Shown: piece by piece, positions 1 through 5,779 of the stretch
Numbering within the stretch: the stretch's first letter is position 1
How the letters are laid out: each line of letters begins with the position of its first letter
Origin: Caulobacter sp.
GTDB lineage: Bacteria > Pseudomonadota > Alphaproteobacteria > Caulobacterales > Caulobacteraceae
Direction of reading: 5' to 3'
Assembly: GCA_014378155.1 (NCBI GenBank)
Contig: JACMOF010000566.1
Coordinates: 1 to 5,779 of the forward strand
Length of the DNA stretch: 5,779 bases
Translations under genes and position numbers: made by a program
Notes under the pieces: generated by a model
The model's database searches: none
The model's input: the letters and a program-made list of their open reading frames with translations, nothing else
Told to the model about the DNA's origin: nothing

Positions 1-1029
1 CTGGGTGTGCACCGGGATGTAGTGGACCTGGCTGCCGACGCCTTGGGCTTTCAGGGCCTCGACCACCGCGCGGCGGGTCGTGCCCAGGGCCTCGAAGTCG
101 ATCAGCACGGTCAGCAGGTGCAGGGCCGGGTCGGACCAGACGGGGCGCTCCGCCAGGCGCACGTGCGGCGCCAGGGCGGTCAGCTTTTCGGCATAGAGCG
201 CCGCCAGCGCTCGGCGCCGCGCCACGAAGCGGTCGAGCTTGGCCAGCTGCGATATGCCGAGGGCGCAGAGCACGTCGGGGAGGCGGTAGTTGAAGCCCAG
301 CTCCGGCATCTCATAGACCCACGGCGCGGCGCCCTCGGGGCGAACCATGCCATGGCCGCGCAGGGACCGGGCCCGCGACGCCAGGGCCGCGTCGTTGGTG
401 GTCAGCATGCCGCCTTCGCCGGTGGCCAGGGTCTTGACCGGATGGAACGAGAAGCTGGCGAAGGCCGAAAAGGCGCCATCGCCGACCCGGTGGACCACGC
501 CGTCAAAGGTCCCCACCGAGCCCAGCGCATGGGGCGCGTCCTCGACCAGCACCGCGCCAATGCCGTCAGCCAAGGCCTTCAGGCCCGGCAGATCGCAAAC
601 GTCGCCGCGCAAGTGCACCGGCAGCACGGCTTTGACGCGACGGTCGCCCGCGCGCTTCAGCGCGTCGGCCAGGGTCTCGGGCGTCATCAGGCCGCTATCG
701 GGATCGACATCGGCGAAGACCACCTCGGCCCCGACATAGCGGGCGCAGTTGGCGGTGGCCAGGAAGGTGACCGACGGCGCGATACAGACGTCGCCCTCGC
801 CGACCCCCAGGGCCAGCATGGCCAGGTGCAGGGTGGCGGTGCCATTGGCCACGGCGACGGCGTGCTCGGCCCCGACCTTGGTCTTGAACGCGGTCTCAAA
901 CGCCTCGACGGTCGGGCCCGTGGTCAGAAAGTCGGCGCGCAGGGCAGCCGCCACCGCCGCCACGTCGTCGTCCTCAATGGTCTGACGGCCATAAGGGAGA
1001 AAGGGGGGCAGGAGCGGCAGGTCCGACAC
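1..1029 (-). CDS. pseC: PseC/FlmB-type PLP aminotransferase (UDP-4-keto-6-deoxy-AltNAc 4-transaminase), 3' end cut by window
   Basis: This DegT/DnrJ/EryC1/StrS-family aminotransferase is predicted to aminate the 4-keto sugar made by PseB, the second step of CMP-pseudaminic acid synthesis in the cytosol. I translated it by hand: 343 codons run without a stop to base 1. The family is usually about 380 residues, so roughly 40 C-terminal residues lie outside. Visible motifs are the N-terminal YGRQTIEDDDV and ANGTATLHLA segments, DVDPDSG near 107-113, VEDAPHALGS near 162-171, and SFHPVKTLATGEGG with the Schiff-base lysine at K199 (433-435). The GTG start at 1029 follows the pseB stop by one base. 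A GAGAAGG ribosome site (1036-1042) lies 6 bases upstream inside pseB, so the genes are almost certainly co-translated. The pseB partner makes PseC (FlmB in Caulobacter flagellin glycosylation) the best call. Another sugar transaminase of the same superfamily is the alternative. Confidence 0.88.
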   Translation of the reverse strand, partial: MSDLPLLPPFLPYGRQTIEDDDVAAVAAALRADFLTTGPTVEAFETAFKTKVGAEHAVAVANGTATLHLAMLALGVGEGDVCIAPSVTFLATANCARYVGAEVVFADVDPDSGLMTPETLADALKRAGDRRVKAVLPVHLRGDVCDLPGLKALADGIGAVLVEDAPHALGSVGTFDGVVHRVGDGAFSAFASFSFHPVKTLATGEGGMLTTNDAALASRARSLRGHGMVRPEGAAPWVYEMPELGFNYRLPDVLCALGISQLAKLDRFVARRRALAALYAEKLTALAPHVRLAERPVWSDPALHLLTVLIDFEALGTTRRAVVEALKAQGVGSQVHYIPVHTQ

Positions 1030-1030
1030 C

Positions 1031-2182
<1,152 letters not shown>

Positions 2183-2590
2183 ATGCGCCGCGCCCTCCTG
2201 ATCCCCGTCCTGTCGCTGCTGGCCGCCGCCAGCCTCGCCGCCACGCCCGCCTTCGCCGGCCACGGCAAGGAGGAGAAGGGGGCGCCCGTTGCGTATTTCG
2301 CCCTCGAAACGATCACCGCCACCACCATCCGTCGCGATGGCCGGCGCGGGGTCATGACCCTGGAGAGCGGCATCGAGGCCCTTGATCCCAAGGTGATGGA
2401 GCGCGCCAAGCAGTCCGAACCCCGCCTGCGCGCCGCCTTCGCCCAGGTGCTGATGACCTACACCGCCGGCATGCCGCGCGGCGCGGCGCCGAACCTCGAC
2501 TATCTGGGCTCGCGGATGCAGGAGGCCGCCGACAAGGTGTTGGGCCGCAAGGGCGCCAAGGTGCTTCTGGGCTCGGCGATGGTGAATTAG
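2183..2590 (+). CDS. Small exported protein with FliL-like pattern, function unknown
   Basis: From the ATG at 2183 this encodes 135 residues. The N-terminus is a clear Sec signal peptide: MRR, then a hydrophobic stretch rich in Leu/Ala, then a PAFA-GHG cleavage site after about residue 25. There is no lipobox cysteine. The mature part begins with a short charged linker (HGKEEKG), then a probable strand region (YFALETITATTIRRDGRRGVM, about 38-58). A helical region follows (EPRLRAAFAQVLMTY), then NLDYLGSRMQEAADKVLG, ending in a hydrophobic strand (KVLLGSAMV). This order resembles the periplasmic domain of FliL-type flagellar basal-body proteins, but that is pattern recognition only. The reading frame stays open upstream to a GTG at 2132. 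I prefer 2183 because it gives a standard signal peptide, with AAGG (2175-2178) upstream although the spacing is short at 4 bases. A GTG at 2168 is also possible. Confidence 0.72.
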   Translation: MRRALLIPVLSLLAAASLAATPAFAGHGKEEKGAPVAYFALETITATTIRRDGRRGVMTLESGIEALDPKVMERAKQSEPRLRAAFAQVLMTYTAGMPRGAAPNLDYLGSRMQEAADKVLGRKGAKVLLGSAMVN

Positions 2591-2604
2591 GGCGCAGAGC
2601 CCTA
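2588..2604. terminator. Hairpin shared by two convergent stop codons
   Basis: TAGGGC-GCAGA-GCCCTA is a perfect 6-bp stem with a 5-base loop. The TAG at 2588-2590 ends the plus-strand gene, and the CTA at 2602-2604 is the tadA stop on the minus strand. On the plus strand the stem is followed by a pyrimidine-rich CTTCTTTC, weakly like an intrinsic terminator. The minus-strand side has no clear U-run. It is the only candidate terminator in this 11-base convergent gap. The stem is short, so activity is uncertain. Confidence 0.42.
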
Positions 2605-3042
2605 CTTCTTTCGCCGCGCCTTGAAGAAGCCTCGCAGCAGGTCAGCGCTCTCCTGCGCCATGACCCCGCCGGTCACCTCGGGCCGCCAGTGGCAGGTGGG
2701 CTGGGCGAAGAATTTCGGGCCGTGCACCACCGCCCCGCCCTTGGGATCCTCGGCCCCGAACACCACCCGGCCGATCCGTGCGTGGCTGATCGCCCCGGCG
2801 CACATGGCGCAGGGCTCCAGAGTGACCACCAGGGTCAGGCCGGTCAGGCGGTAATTGCTCAAGCGCGCGGCGGCCAGCCGGATCGCGGTGATCTCGGCGT
2901 GGGCCGTGGGGTCATGCGCGCCGATCGGCCCGTTGCCGGCCGTCGCCACGACATCGCCCGTCGCCGGATCGAGGATCACCGCCCCCACCGGCGTCTCGCC
3001 GCGCGCGGCGGCGTCGCGCGCGGCGTCGAGGGCCAGGGCCAT
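2602..3042 (-). CDS. tadA: tRNA-specific adenosine deaminase TadA (wobble A34 to inosine)
   Basis: TadA deaminates adenosine 34 of tRNA-Arg(ACG) to inosine so that it can read CGC and CGA codons; it works in the cytosol as a homodimer and is normally essential. The zinc and catalytic residues are all present: HAE at residues 48-50 (H48 ligand, E50 proton shuttle) and PCAMC at 77-81 (C78 and C81 ligands). GETPVGAV (15-22), the ARIGRVVFGAEDPKGGAV segment and a basic RRKK C-terminus are typical of the family. From the ATG at 3042 it is 146 residues. That ATG has only a weak GAAG upstream and lies inside what is usually the first helix: the frame continues upstream as LTIAAPLTDEAAM, which looks like native TadA N-terminus. 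A non-ATG start near 3078 is therefore possible. It follows the PIN-toxin gene on the same strand with a 32-base gap from the annotated start. Confidence 0.94.
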   Translation of the reverse strand: MALALDAARDAAARGETPVGAVILDPATGDVVATAGNGPIGAHDPTAHAEITAIRLAAARLSNYRLTGLTLVVTLEPCAMCAGAISHARIGRVVFGAEDPKGGAVVHGPKFFAQPTCHWRPEVTGGVMAQESADLLRGFFKARRKK

Positions 3043-3074
3043 GGCGGCTTCGTCGGTGAGCGGGGCGGCGATGG

Positions 3075-3500
3075 TCAGGACTCCGGGGTCAGGAGATGGA
3101 CATGGGCGGAAAACCCGACATCCGCCGCCCGTCTGGCCAGCTTCGCGTCGGCGGTGACCAGACGGAGGCCCCGTCGTAGCGCCAGGGCCAAGTAGAGGCT
3201 GTCATAGGCGGAAAAGCCGCGGCTGGTCGCCAAATCATGGGCAGGTCCCGCCAGATCACCCAAGGACGCGACTTGGTCAATCAATCGGGGCAGCCGCTCG
3301 ACAGCCGCGCGCGCATCCGCCTTCGAGGTCAGGCCACGCCGAACGAACTTCGTCGCGGCCGAAGCAAATTCGGCGAAGATCAGGTCTGGCGCAATTCGTC
3401 TCGCACCCAATCGCATAAAGGTCAGCGCCGCCGCCGATCCTGGCCCTGGAAGCAGCCAGTCAACAGCGACCGAGGCGTCCAGCACGACCTCATCGCTCAT
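3075..3500 (-). CDS. vapC: PIN-domain ribonuclease, VapC-type type II toxin
   Basis: This 141-residue protein is a complete PIN domain, the Mg2+-dependent RNase fold of VapC toxins, which usually cleave tRNA or rRNA and stop growth when free of their antitoxin. The acidic catalytic set is visible in order: D8 (VVLDASVAVDWLL), E44 (LIFAEFASA), D100 (FSAYDSLYLALA) and D118 (LVTADAKLA). The length is normal for the family. Its ATG at 3500 lies inside the end of the upstream gene, giving an 11-base overlap (3490-3500), the usual sign of a translationally coupled antitoxin-toxin pair. Its stop (TGA, 3075-3077) lies just before tadA. The toxin class is well supported; target and activity cannot be read from sequence. 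The codons look somewhat more AT-rich at third positions than neighbouring genes, which may hint at acquisition. Confidence 0.9.
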   Translation of the reverse strand: MSDEVVLDASVAVDWLLPGPGSAAALTFMRLGARRIAPDLIFAEFASAATKFVRRGLTSKADARAAVERLPRLIDQVASLGDLAGPAHDLATSRGFSAYDSLYLALALRRGLRLVTADAKLARRAADVGFSAHVHLLTPES

Positions 3501-4017
3501 CGCTGTCTCGATCCTCCCGGATCAAGTCTGCGCCGGAGATCGTGGACGGCGTTGACGCGTTCTGGAACCACTCGACCATCGCCACGAGCCGATCATTGGC
3601 CAATTGGTTCAGCAGGGTGACGCAGGCGCCGGCCCGGTCGCCGCCGTGCTCCTTGGCGTGCTCGTCGATCATCCGCAGGGCGCGTTCGCCTAGGGCGGCG
3701 AGCGGAAAGGTCACCATAGCGGGGGCGTCTTGCAGGAACGCCGCCTGCTCCTCGGCCACGCCGGCGGGCGCCGCTTCAGCCTTGACGAAGCCGACGGTTC
3801 GCGCCGCGCGATCGAGGGCGGCCGTCTTCCAGCCCGCGTCGAGCCATGCCGCCGCGTGCGAGTGTCCGGCGCGGGTGTTCGACCACCAAGCCGGGTGCTC
3901 ATAGGCCGAGCGTGGCAGGCCAAAGCCCAGGATGCGTTCGATGTCCGCGAAATCGAGCCGGGTCTCGACCGCTGGGAACAGCCCTTCCAGATGGTGCTTC
4001 AGAGGCCCGTACTTCAC
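3490..4017 (-). CDS. WW-motif protein of unknown function (DUF7662-like) in the antitoxin position
   Basis: This 175-residue protein starts with GTG at 4017 (GGAG at 4026-4029, 8 bases upstream). Residues 1-80 carry the pattern YGPLKHHL...FADIERILGFGLPRSAYEHPAWWSN...SHAAAWLDAGWKTAALD...VGF. It matches a compact family of unknown function that I recall as DUF7662; the label is from memory, not a search. Residues about 100-155 form a second, mostly helical part (FPLAALGERALRMIDEHAKEHGGDRAG...LLNQLANDRLVAMVEWFQ), followed by a polar charged tail ending DRDSDER. No ribbon-helix-helix, AbrB/MazE, Phd/YefM or Xre domain is recognisable. Its stop lies inside the PIN toxin start region, and nested palindromes overlap its promoter. 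It is therefore the natural candidate for the cognate antitoxin and autoregulator. That role is inferred from position alone. An accessory protein that merely shares the operon remains possible. Confidence 0.78.
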   Translation of the reverse strand: MKYGPLKHHLEGLFPAVETRLDFADIERILGFGLPRSAYEHPAWWSNTRAGHSHAAAWLDAGWKTAALDRAARTVGFVKAEAAPAGVAEEQAAFLQDAPAMVTFPLAALGERALRMIDEHAKEHGGDRAGACVTLLNQLANDRLVAMVEWFQNASTPSTISGADLIREDRDSDER

Positions 4018-4025
4018 TGCGCTAA

Positions 4026-4029
4026 CTCC
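4026..4029 (-). promoter_or_regulatory. Ribosome binding site fixing a GTG start
   Basis: GGAG on the minus strand lies 8 bases before the GTG at 4015-4017. No other start codon exists in this frame between the promoter and that GTG, so this site decides the start of the gene upstream of vapC. Confidence 0.6.
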
Positions 4030-4033
4030 AGAT

Positions 4034-4053
4034 ATTATACTTAGTATATACTA
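4034..4053. promoter_or_regulatory. Nested palindromes, probable operator of the toxin-antitoxin operon
   Basis: An AT-only-like island stands out in GC-rich DNA. TATACT-T-AGTATA (4036-4048) is a perfect 13-base palindrome with one central base. TAGTATATACTA (4042-4053) is a perfect 12-base palindrome overlapping it. Together they give three TATACT half-sites of alternating orientation (4036-4041, 4043-4048, 4047-4052); the first and third are direct repeats 11 bases apart, about one helical turn. The island sits 19-36 bases before the GTG of the operon and overlaps its -10 region, as expected for antitoxin autorepression. Binding is inferred. Confidence 0.55.
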
Positions 4054-4070
4054 TTTCTGAACGCGGTCAA
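4043..4070 (-). promoter_or_regulatory. Promoter of the antitoxin-position gene and vapC
   Basis: On the minus strand TTGACC (4065-4070, five of six to the -35 consensus) is followed after 16 bases by TATACT (4043-4048, five of six to the -10 consensus). A second -10-like TATAAT (4034-4039, perfect) lies just downstream, with a weaker TTCAGA (4056-4061) 16 bases before it. Either would start transcription a few bases before the GGAG site, giving a short leader. The palindromes overlap both -10 elements. Confidence 0.55.
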
Positions 4071-4150
4071 ACTTGATCCGGGCCGCATTCAGTGCGCATT
4101 AGAAAGCTGCCCATCGTGAGATGCGCCTCTCCCCTTGAAGGACCGACGCC

Positions 4151-5611
4151 ATGACCGAGAAATACCAGCCCCACCTTCATGACAACGCCGTCCCCGGTCA
4201 AGACGAGGGCGAGGGCGGTTCGCGGATCGCCAAGATGCTGGCCCGGGCTGGCGTGGCCTCGCGGCGCGAGGTCGAGCGGCTGATCGAGGCCGGGCGCGTG
4301 GCGCTGAACGGCGAGGTTCTGACCAGTCCCGTCGTCAAGGTTCGCGCCGACGACATCCTCACGGTCGACGGCAAGATGATCGACGCGCCCGAGGCGACGC
4401 GCGTCTTCCGCTATCACAAGCCCACCGGGCTGATGACCACCCACAACGATCCCAAGGAACGCCCGACGGTGTTCCAGGCCCTGCCGCGCGACCTGCCCCG
4501 GCTGATCTCGGTCGGCCGGCTGGACCTCAATTCCGAGGGCCTGCTGCTGCTGACCAATGATGGCGCCCTGTCACGCGCCCTGGAAATGCCCAACAACGCC
4601 TGGGTGCGGCGCTATCGCGCCAGAGCGTTCGGTGACACCACCCAGGCCAAGCTGGACAGGCTGAAGGACGGCTGCACGGTCGAGGGCGTCCGCTACGGCC
4701 CGATCGAGGCCCGCCTCGACAAGGCCCAGGAAAAGGTCGGCGGCGGCAAGAACATCTGGATCACCCTCACTCTGAGCGAAGGCAAGAACCGCGAAGTGCG
4801 GCGCGTGCTGGAGTCGCTCGGCCTGAAGGTCAATCGCCTGATCCGCCTGTCCTACGGCCCCTTCGCCCTGGGCACGCTGATGCCGGGCCAGGTCGAGGAG
4901 GTCGGCCCCCGGGTGATCCGGGAACTGCTGGACGGCATCGTCTCCGAGGAGAACATGCCCAAGGGCGACAAGCCGCAGTTCATGGGCGTGGCCGATCCGA
5001 TCAAGGCCGTGGGCACGACGGGCGGCGGCGAGATGCAGCGGCGCGGCGTGCCGCGCAGCAACAGGCTGACCCAGGTGTCGATCATCACCGAAGAGGAACC
5101 GGTGGAAGAGGCGAAGTTCGTCCGTAAGCCGGGCTGGGCCAAGCCCAAGAAGAAGCCGGTGATCGCTGGCCGCGAGCCCGTGAGGGCGGCCAAGAAGTCG
5201 CTCGACAGCAAGATGATCGGCCCCAAGCCGCTGTCCTACCGCGACGCCGCCGCCAAGCGCGTGCGCGAAAAGGGCATGGCCAGCAAGAACGCCGCCGACA
5301 AGCGCGCGGCCAGCGGCAAGACCGAGCGGCCCGCCAAGGCCGAGAGCGCTCCGTCTTCCAGGCCGCCGTCGAAGCCGAAGCTGGGCGCGCTGCGGGCCAA
5401 TGGCTATAAGCCGCTGGACGCCAAGGGTTCGGGCAAGCCGGCCAGCAGCCCCGGCGCGCGTGCGGGGAGTAAGCCCAGCACGGTCAAGGCGACCGGCGCG
5501 ACCAAGCCCGGCGAAGCGGGCAAGGTGTGGTCCAAGCCCGGGATGGCCAAGTCGGCCCCTCGTCCGGGCGGCAAGTCCAGCGGCGCCGGCGGACCACGCG
5601 GCAAGCGTTAG
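4151..5611 (+). CDS. rluB: RluB-type 23S rRNA pseudouridine synthase with long basic C-terminal tail
   Basis: This RsuA/RluB-family enzyme is expected to isomerise one uridine of 23S rRNA to pseudouridine (U2605 in E. coli numbering for RluB) during 50S maturation. An S4 RNA-binding domain lies at about residues 23-80 (SRIAKMLARAGVASRREVE...). The catalytic domain follows at about 84-240, with the signature GRLDLNSEGLLLLTNDG (122-138), catalytic D125 (4523-4525), and the conserved GKNREVRRVLESLG segment. E. coli RluB is about 290 residues; this one is 486. From about residue 265 it becomes a low-complexity tail rich in Lys, Pro, Ala, Gly and Ser with recurrent K-P-G and S-K-P motifs, probably disordered and RNA-binding. 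The ATG has AAGGA 8 bases upstream (4138-4142). It is divergent from the toxin cassette across 133 bases; TTGATC (4073-4078) is a possible -35, with no strong -10. RluE/RluF-type paralogues are less likely. Confidence 0.92.
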   Translation: MTEKYQPHLHDNAVPGQDEGEGGSRIAKMLARAGVASRREVERLIEAGRVALNGEVLTSPVVKVRADDILTVDGKMIDAPEATRVFRYHKPTGLMTTHNDPKERPTVFQALPRDLPRLISVGRLDLNSEGLLLLTNDGALSRALEMPNNAWVRRYRARAFGDTTQAKLDRLKDGCTVEGVRYGPIEARLDKAQEKVGGGKNIWITLTLSEGKNREVRRVLESLGLKVNRLIRLSYGPFALGTLMPGQVEEVGPRVIRELLDGIVSEENMPKGDKPQFMGVADPIKAVGTTGGGEMQRRGVPRSNRLTQVSIITEEEPVEEAKFVRKPGWAKPKKKPVIAGREPVRAAKKSLDSKMIGPKPLSYRDAAAKRVREKGMASKNAADKRAASGKTERPAKAESAPSSRPPSKPKLGALRANGYKPLDAKGSGKPASSPGARAGSKPSTVKATGATKPGEAGKVWSKPGMAKSAPRPGGKSSGAGGPRGKR

Positions 5612-5650
5612 CGGATAGGGCGGGGACCGTCCGCTCCGCGGCGCTGCGGG

Positions 5651-5779
5651 CTAGCCCTTGAGTCCCCGCACCAGGTTCCCTGTCCGCCGGACCACAGTGA
5701 CCAGCGTCCCGATCGCGATGGCCGCCAGCCCCACGACGAGCACCTGCGCCTGGCCGCCCCAAAGGGGGTCAAACGCCGA
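5651..5779 (-). CDS. C-terminal end of a membrane protein, unidentified, truncated by window
   Basis: Reading the minus strand from the right edge gives 42 codons and a TAG stop at 5651-5653, with no start inside the window. The peptide has a short polar lead (FDPLWGGQ), one membrane segment of about 20 residues (VLVVGLAAIAIGTLVTVV) and a basic tail (RRTGNLVRGLKG). By the positive-inside rule the C-terminus would be cytoplasmic. It converges on rluB with a 39-base gap (5612-5650). The family cannot be told from this fragment. The claim that it is coding rests on the clean hydrophobic segment followed by a basic end and stop. Confidence 0.5.
   Translation of the reverse strand, partial: SAFDPLWGGQAQVLVVGLAAIAIGTLVTVVRRTGNLVRGLKG

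Noticed and set aside
430..470. LATGEGG instead of the more usual TTGEGG after the PLP lysine of PseC
   Set aside because: The lysine and GEGG are intact and this position varies within the DegT/DnrJ family, so it does not suggest loss of function.
3237..3620. Plus-strand open frame across the toxin start
   Set aside because: It has no motif, no ribosome site, and spans two real minus-strand genes with catalytic or family motifs.
4073..4102. rluB promoter TTGATC with CATTAG
   Set aside because: The -35 is reasonable, but the -10 matches only three of six positions at 18-base spacing. It is noted in the rluB entry and not called as a feature.
5611..5639. Terminator hairpin after rluB (GCGGA with TCCGC)
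   Set aside because: The arms are only 4-5 bp with a long loop or a G-T pair, and no T-run follows on either strand. Such GC-rich inverted repeats are expected by chance here.
5484..5762. Minus-strand open frame over the rluB 3' end
   Set aside because: Its sequence is Arg/Gly/Ala low complexity and it runs through rluB coding sequence. The frame with the membrane segment (5651-5779) is different and more credible.

Overview
The window is high-GC DNA. Its gene content suggests an alphaproteobacterium, most likely Caulobacter or a close relative. It has a pseB-pseC (flmA-flmB) pair of the kind used to glycosylate flagellin in Caulobacter, an alphaproteobacterial-type RluB with a long basic tail, and dense packing with frequent GTG starts. 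The genus assignment is an inference from gene type and composition, not from a search.

Layout, left to right. Positions 1-2116 (minus strand) hold the first two steps of CMP-pseudaminic acid synthesis: pseB (UDP-GlcNAc 4,6-dehydratase/5-epimerase), then pseC (PLP aminotransferase) one base later and cut by the window's left edge. Divergent to pseB, at 2183-2590 (plus), is a small exported protein that I do not recognise with certainty; its mature part has a FliL-like pattern. It converges on tadA (minus, 2602-3042), the essential tRNA(Arg) wobble adenosine deaminase. The two stop codons form the base of one small hairpin. Upstream of tadA on the same strand lies a two-gene cassette: a PIN-domain (VapC-type) RNase at 3075-3500, overlapped by 11 bases by an upstream gene (3490-4017). 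That upstream gene's N-terminal domain resembles a WW-containing family of unknown function (DUF7662 by my recollection), not a known VapB antitoxin. It starts with GTG behind an AT-rich promoter containing nested palindromes. Divergent from the cassette is rluB (4151-5611, plus), a 23S rRNA pseudouridine synthase with a disordered Lys/Pro/Ala-rich tail of about 220 residues. The right edge holds the last 42 codons of a minus-strand membrane protein.

The main point of interest is 3075-4070. The order, the overlap and the promoter palindromes look like an autoregulated type II toxin-antitoxin operon, but the gene in the antitoxin position belongs to an unexpected family. The cassette sits between two translation/RNA-modification genes, tadA and rluB, which may once have been directly divergent neighbours. 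The tadA reading frame appears to begin inside what is normally the first helix of the enzyme, so the cassette may have altered how tadA is started. There is no gene-free stretch above 300 bases; the largest gap is 133 bases (4018-4150). No rRNA, tRNA, CRISPR or insertion sequence is evident.
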